8,277 nt of DNA from an uncultured Propionibacteriaceae bacterium (GTDB lineage: Bacteria > Actinomycetota > Actinomycetes > Propionibacteriales > Propionibacteriaceae), in assembly GCA_936924635.1 (NCBI GenBank), contig CAKZHP010000034.1, positions 1-8,277 on the forward strand, read 5' to 3'. This document shows, piece by piece, positions 4,765-8,277 of the stretch (its first letter is position 1; every line of letters begins with the position of its first letter). The translations under genes and the position numbers were made by a program. The notes beneath the pieces were generated by a model that was not told where the DNA came from, made no database searches, and saw only the letters and a list, made by a program, of their open reading frames with translations.

Positions 4765-6636
4765 CTAGATCCAGCGGGCGACGGGGGCGCCGATGGTCCC
4801 CGCGGTCACGTCGACCCGCGCCCACGTCCCGGCGGGGTGCAGGAACGTCAGCGGCACCGTGGTGCCGTTCGGCCCCTTGGCGATGGTCGGGCCAGCCGGC
4901 AGGCCGCCCCACACCTGCACGTTCCACGCGGCGGTCCCGGCACCGGTGAAGGTCACGGGGATGGTCACCAGCACGTCACCGGGCAGCTCGTTCTTCCACG
5001 ACTGGCCCGAGGCGATGCTCGACGGGTACGCGTTGGGCATGTCGAACACCCACCGGCGCTGCCGCTGCGGGTGCGTCAGCCACGGGCTGCCGGTCCCGTC
5101 GCCCGTGATGCCCGGCAGGCCGACCCAGCCGGTCGGCTGACACTGCCACGCCCCCTGGGTGACCACATTCGCGAGACCGTAGGTGATGACCTGCCCGTCC
5201 GGGGAGAAATACCCCTCGGTCGAGTCGATCCGCAACGCCGTATGCGGGAACGGCGAACCTCCGCCACGTTCCGCATTGACCATCACCTGGACGTCCTGAC
5301 CCCACTTGTCGAAGCCCCTGATCCAGAACAGGTTGCCGTCGTTCTTCGACCAACCCGCGAGGCAGTTCGCCACGAGCTTGAGGCGCGTCCCGACACGGTC
5401 GATGCTGCCGTTTCCGACGCTCGACGTGTTGACCTCGGAGACCACGACGTGCTGGTCGGCGTCCGAGGTCACCGCGAGCGACATGTCGCAGTAGTCGTAC
5501 GAGGCGTACCCGGTGTCGGTCACCAGGTAGTGCAGCGCGATCAGGCATCGGTCCACCTCGACGGCCTGCATCGTGACCCTCTCGCACCACCCGTTCCGAT
5601 TGTGGAAACGGAATGCGTCGCCCTGACGGAAGTTGGCGATGCGAATGTCCGAGAATGTCACCGAAGAAATGTTCTGCCAGACGATTCCCGAGCCCCCGGA
5701 ATGCGTTCCGTCGATGGTGAAGCCGCGCCATTCCGGCGCACCCTCGGGAACATTCGCCAGGTCGTACTGCGGGCACGTCGCGGTGAGGCTGGTGGCGTTG
5801 TCCGGGGCGTACGACTCGAAGATCGTCATGGACTTGCCGTCGCCCTGGAGCGCGTACGGCAGGGTCGCCTGGCCGTTGTACGTGCACTCGAAGGTCGGCC
5901 ACTGGTTGATCTTGTACCGGCCGGCCGGGGCGTAGATGACCCCTCCCCCGGCAGCTTTCGCGGCAGCGTGCGCAGCGAGCAGCGCGGCGGTGTCGGCCTG
6001 GGCATTGCCCTGGCCCACGCCGGACCCGTACGCCGGGTCGGTGATCGAGAAGACCCTGACCGTCGCAGCCCGGACGGCGGCGATCTGCTGCTGCACCGCC
6101 TGCGTGGTCGAGTACCCCGACAGGTCCACCCCGGCGGCCGGGTCGGCAGCCACCCACTTGCCATTGGCGTACATGAGGGTCTGGCCGTCCGCAATCCCAG
6201 CCGGGACCGGCACCACCTGCAACGTCGTCCCCACGGGCGGCACGTACGGCTCCGCCACGAACAGATCGAGCGGACTGTCGGCGGTGTGAGCGGCGGTGAC
6301 CTCGATCAGGTACGGCGCGATCGCCTCACCGGTGAACGACACCTGCCACACGCCCGCCCACAGCCACACGCCGGCGCTGGTCTTGTCGGGGCCGATGAGG
6401 TCGCCGGTGGTCGCGTCGATGCTGCACTCCACGGTCGAGTGCAGCACCTTGGGCGACGGCGGGGTCCCGGGCACCACGCGCGACGCGACGGTCGGCGCGA
6501 AGCGCACCCGGACGCCAGCGGCAGGGCGGGCATCGGGCAGCTCGCCCGCGTCCGCACTGTCGCCGGTCCCGATCAGGAGACGACCGACGACGCGACCGTA
6601 CTCGTAGCCAGAAGGCAGGTCCACGTCAGCCCCCAT
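4765..6636 (-). CDS. Tail spike with pectate-lyase-like beta-helix, 623 aa
   Basis: Large receptor-binding protein. Residues 1-165 are an N-terminal tail-attachment region with a beta-sandwich-like module (PAAGVRVRFAP, then WLWAGVWQVSF). Residues about 192-245 carry the classic entry to a right-handed beta-helix of the Pectate_lyase_3 type: VRVFSITDPAYG, ADTAALLAAHAAAKAAGGG and VIYAPAGRYKI. The helix continues to about 500 with regular coils such as WRGFTIDG and VTFSDIRIANF. A beta-sandwich (about 525-623) closes the protein. It probably binds or degrades a capsular or cell-wall glycan. I chose the ATG at 6636, which overlaps the upstream gene by 11 nt; its GGAG lies only about 1 nt away, so a GTG at 6624, preceded by GGGGG, is a real alternative. 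The frame remains open further upstream but only with a basic, serine-rich shadow of the neighbouring gene. The stretch 5581-5700 is AT-richer than the rest. Confidence 0.85.
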   Translation of the reverse strand: MGADVDLPSGYEYGRVVGRLLIGTGDSADAGELPDARPAAGVRVRFAPTVASRVVPGTPPSPKVLHSTVECSIDATTGDLIGPDKTSAGVWLWAGVWQVSFTGEAIAPYLIEVTAAHTADSPLDLFVAEPYVPPVGTTLQVVPVPAGIADGQTLMYANGKWVAADPAAGVDLSGYSTTQAVQQQIAAVRAATVRVFSITDPAYGSGVGQGNAQADTAALLAAHAAAKAAGGGVIYAPAGRYKINQWPTFECTYNGQATLPYALQGDGKSMTIFESYAPDNATSLTATCPQYDLANVPEGAPEWRGFTIDGTHSGGSGIVWQNISSVTFSDIRIANFRQGDAFRFHNRNGWCERVTMQAVEVDRCLIALHYLVTDTGYASYDYCDMSLAVTSDADQHVVVSEVNTSSVGNGSIDRVGTRLKLVANCLAGWSKNDGNLFWIRGFDKWGQDVQVMVNAERGGGSPFPHTALRIDSTEGYFSPDGQVITYGLANVVTQGAWQCQPTGWVGLPGITGDGTGSPWLTHPQRQRRWVFDMPNAYPSSIASGQSWKNELPGDVLVTIPVTFTGAGTAAWNVQVWGGLPAGPTIAKGPNGTTVPLTFLHPAGTWARVDVTAGTIGAPVARWI

Positions 6637-7105
6637 TCTCCGTGGCGGCCGACGTCCCACCGTCGCCCTTGGCCGCCTTCCGGGCGCGGAAGATGGGCGC
6701 CAGCAGCAACGCGAGGCCGAGGATGACCGCGCCCAGCCCGAACAGGTAGACAAGGGTGGCGGTGATGTCGGCCAGGTCGTTGAGCCCGACGCGGCGGGCC
6801 AGGCCCGTTGAGGTCAGGCCCCACAGCGCCATCAGGGAGCCCATCAGGTAGCGCCCAGCCGGCTTTTCGTGCCACGGCAGCAGCAGGCTGTAGCTCACCG
6901 AGAAGATGGACAGCCCGACCCAGAACGCGAACGTCAGGCCCGTGAGCAGCTGGACCATCACTTCCCTGGCGTGTGCTACCTCGCCGATGGGGAGCGATTC
7001 TGGGAATACCTGGTGGATCACAGCGCCGAGCAGCAGCCCGCCCACCGTGAAGACGGGAGCGGCGAGCGCCACCCCGGACCATCTGGCCTTCTGGTTGTCC
7101 TTCAC
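6626..7105 (-). CDS. Four-helix membrane protein, 159 aa
   Basis: Integral membrane protein with four predicted helices at about 11-32, 53-76, 86-103 and 114-138. It has a short basic N-terminus and a polar C-terminal tail (RARKAAKGDGG) probably facing the cytoplasm. No conserved catalytic residues are visible. The GTG start overlaps the upstream stop as GTGA, and its end overlaps the tail spike start. Its place in a block of small membrane proteins upstream of the tail spike suggests a holin, a holin regulator or an envelope-interacting phage protein. It is longer than many holins, so I do not assign that role firmly. Confidence 0.75.
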   Translation of the reverse strand: MKDNQKARWSGVALAAPVFTVGGLLLGAVIHQVFPESLPIGEVAHAREVMVQLLTGLTFAFWVGLSIFSVSYSLLLPWHEKPAGRYLMGSLMALWGLTSTGLARRVGLNDLADITATLVYLFGLGAVILGLALLLAPIFRARKAAKGDGGTSAATENGG

Positions 7106-7344
7106 TCTCTCCCCCTCGGTCCCGCGAAGAGCGCGGTGAGCGCCTCCCCGACATGGTTCTCCTCCTGGCGGCGCAGCAACCCCGCCGCCACCTCCGCCCC
7201 ACGGGCGATCAGCTCGTCGATGCGCGACTCGTCACGCTGCACCTCGGCCGCCGCCCGCTTCGCCTCGACGGCAGCCCGCCGAGACCACAGCAGGCGCGCC
7301 CGATGACCCCTGGACGCCCAAGCCCCGTCAGCCACCACGCTCAC
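7102..7344 (-). CDS. Small charged helical phage protein, 80 aa
   Basis: No enzyme domain is visible. Residues 22-60 are a long Arg/Glu/Ala-rich helix; the C-terminal part has the pattern RRQEENHVGEALTALF (58-73). That ENH-x-x-x-A-x-x-x-F-like ending recalls small actinophage proteins found beside lysis genes (the type grouped as DUF7620, by memory only). GTG start with a 4-nt overlap on the upstream stop; its own stop overlaps the next GTG in the same way, so it is translationally coupled on both sides. It may be a cytoplasmic partner of the flanking membrane proteins. Confidence 0.65.
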   Translation of the reverse strand: MSVVADGAWASRGHRARLLWSRRAAVEAKRAAAEVQRDESRIDELIARGAEVAAGLLRRQEENHVGEALTALFAGPRGRE

Positions 7345-7619
7345 CCCCGGTCCCGCTCGCGAGCAGACCGCCCGGCATCTAGGAGCTGGGCGACGTTGCT
7401 CGCCACCTGGCTGACCAACGTCGCGTGCGCGTCCGTCAGCTTCTCCAGCTGGATGCCCCGCTGAGAGTGCGCGGCGCTGAGGGTGTCGTACGCCTCCTTG
7501 AGCGCGGCCAGCTCACGCGGCAGGATCACCCAGCCCCGCGTCATGGCGACGACAGCGATCAGCAGCGCCCCAGGGAAGCCGAGGTCGGAGACGGTCGCGT
7601 ACAGCGCTGCCCAGTCCAC
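7341..7619 (-). CDS. Single-span membrane protein with coiled coil, 92 aa
   Basis: One N-terminal membrane helix (about 12-33, GFPGALLIAVVAMTRGWVIL) is followed directly by ProArg and a long heptad-like helix (36-82, LAALKEAYDTLSAAHSQ onwards) and a charged tail. This layout is typical of small lysis-region proteins of actinophages that assist or act as holins. I place the start at GTG 7619, two bases after the upstream stop, with GGGGA six bases before it. The longer in-frame extension upstream is arginine-rich antisense-like sequence and would overlap the neighbouring gene by almost 390 bp. Function is inferred from topology and context. Confidence 0.75.
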   Translation of the reverse strand: MDWAALYATVSDLGFPGALLIAVVAMTRGWVILPRELAALKEAYDTLSAAHSQRGIQLEKLTDAHATLVSQVASNVAQLLDAGRSARERDRG

Positions 7620-7621
7620 GG

Positions 7622-8125
7622 TCAGTCCCCGCGGTGGAGCGCCTGGCGCACCTCGGCCTCGGTGTCGTCGATCGTGACCGGCGGCTGGGGTGGCAGGGGC
7701 ACGGGAGGCACGATGGTCAGGTCCTCGCCGGCAGACGGGATGGCGGCCTCGGTGGTCGGGGCGCCCGAGGCGACGGTGGTGTCGGTGCGCTCGTACGCGC
7801 GCCACAGCGGCAGGACAGCCACGGCGATGGCGAGGGTGCGGGTCAGCTTGTCGCCCATGTCGCCGCTCAGCACGCCGGCGGCGACGAGTGCCCCCAGCAG
7901 CACCGCCGCGGCGGCGTAGATGCGGGTCCAGTCCGCACGGCGGGCGGCGGTCGACGCCATCGCGAGCGCGAGCAGCGTCAGGCCCGCGTCGGCCACGGCG
8001 AGCCACTGCTGCACCTGCGAGTCGGAGACGACGCCCCAGACCAGCAGGGCACCACCGAGGGCGGCCAGGGTGCCGTAGACCGCCTTGCGACGGGCCGGCG
8101 TCAGCCAGGTCAGCCAGCCGGGCAT
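7622..8125 (-). CDS. Putative holin, four-helix membrane protein with Pro-rich tail, 167 aa
   Basis: Integral membrane protein with two helical hairpins: helices at about 14-34 and 41-60, then 69-88 and 94-110. The sequence ARRKAVYGTLAALGGALLVW followed by a second WTRIYAAAAVLLGALVAAG is the repeated-hairpin look of holins annotated in many actinophages. The C-terminal third is soluble, acidic and proline-rich (PPVPLPPQPP, 140-149). The ATG forms a TGATG junction with the upstream gene. A holin would form the membrane lesion that triggers lysis; no endolysin gene is in the window, so the assignment rests on topology and neighbours. Confidence 0.65.
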   Translation of the reverse strand: MPGWLTWLTPARRKAVYGTLAALGGALLVWGVVSDSQVQQWLAVADAGLTLLALAMASTAARRADWTRIYAAAAVLLGALVAAGVLSGDMGDKLTRTLAIAVAVLPLWRAYERTDTTVASGAPTTEAAIPSAGEDLTIVPPVPLPPQPPVTIDDTEAEVRQALHRGD

Positions 8126-8277
8126 CAGACGGCCCCGTTGGCGAGAGCGGCGACCTGATCGCGCAGGCCCAGGACCTCGCGGTCCAGCTTGGCGAGGATC
8201 GCGTCGTCGGCGACGGTGAGCGTGGCCTCGGCCTGGCGGATCACCGCGTCAGCGAGCTGCAGCTCCAGGTCGTGCAC
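8125..8277 (-). CDS. Short coiled-coil protein at the window edge (possibly partial)
   Basis: The frame is open from the window edge to a TGA at 8127-8125. The 50 visible residues form an amphipathic helix: ELQLADAVIRQAEATLTV, then ILAKLDREVLGLRDQVAAL. A GTG sits exactly at the edge (8277-8275) and could be the start, but its ribosome binding site cannot be seen, so the gene may extend further. Its stop shares one base with the next start. It is probably a small structural or lysis-region protein; function unknown. Confidence 0.55.
   Translation of the reverse strand: MHDLELQLADAVIRQAEATLTVADDAILAKLDREVLGLRDQVAALANGAV

Noticed and set aside
4588..6726. 712-residue open frame on the + strand opposite the tail spike
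   Set aside because: It is antisense to a gene with clear beta-helix motifs. The product is Arg/Gly/His-rich low-information sequence, and long shadow frames are expected at this GC content.
6637..6753. 39-residue N-terminal extension of the tail spike to 6753
   Set aside because: Cys/Ser/Arg-rich sequence overlapping the end of the membrane protein gene, unlike the spike itself; a start at 6636 or 6624 fits better.
7620..8006. Long extension of the 92-aa membrane protein gene to 8006
   Set aside because: Arginine-rich shadow of the putative holin gene, with a better GTG start and ribosome binding site at 7619.

Overview
The window is about 8.3 kb of very GC-rich DNA with strong C/G preference at third codon positions. 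It has tightly packed genes and many GTG starts, which points to an actinobacterial temperate phage or prophage, probably siphovirus-like. I cannot name the host genus. No tRNA, rRNA, CRISPR array or insertion sequence was seen.

The left part (1-2738) is read on the + strand. It starts inside a tyrosine integrase whose N-terminus lies outside the window. A 92-bp intergenic region full of inverted and direct repeats follows. Next comes a four-gene operon in which every junction is a 4-nt GTGA or ATGA overlap: a ParB/Srx-fold protein, a 63-aa helix-turn-helix protein, a single-HKD phospholipase-D-like protein, and an 85-aa protein resembling P27-family small terminase subunits. The first gene has no Shine-Dalgarno sequence, and a promoter-like element fits a leaderless transcript. 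A perfect 15-bp-stem terminator closes this operon, and it also serves the convergent operon coming from the right.

The right part (2861-8277) is one leftward, late-type operon with almost no spacing between genes. In transcription order it holds: a short coiled-coil protein (cut by or starting at the window edge), a four-helix membrane protein (holin candidate), a one-helix plus coiled-coil membrane protein, an 80-aa charged protein, a second four-helix membrane protein, a 623-aa beta-helix tail spike, a 148-aa beta-sandwich tail protein, an 81-aa coiled-coil protein, and a 402-aa tail fibre protein. The fibre protein's C-terminal half looks like a GH16-type lectin/glycanase domain that keeps the ExDxxE catalytic motif. 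The first five look like a membrane/lysis-associated block and the last four like a host-recognition block that binds or cleaves surface glycans. No endolysin is present in the window.

The most interesting part is the ParB-like/HTH/PLD-like/TerS-like operon. It has its own promoter region and terminator and lies between the integrase and the end of the late operon, the usual place for genes expressed in the lysogen. The small-terminase-like gene is not followed by a large terminase. The combination of DNA-associated folds with an orphan packaging-protein homologue suggests, as inference only, a lysogen-expressed accessory system such as superinfection or packaging interference, or a satellite-like module.
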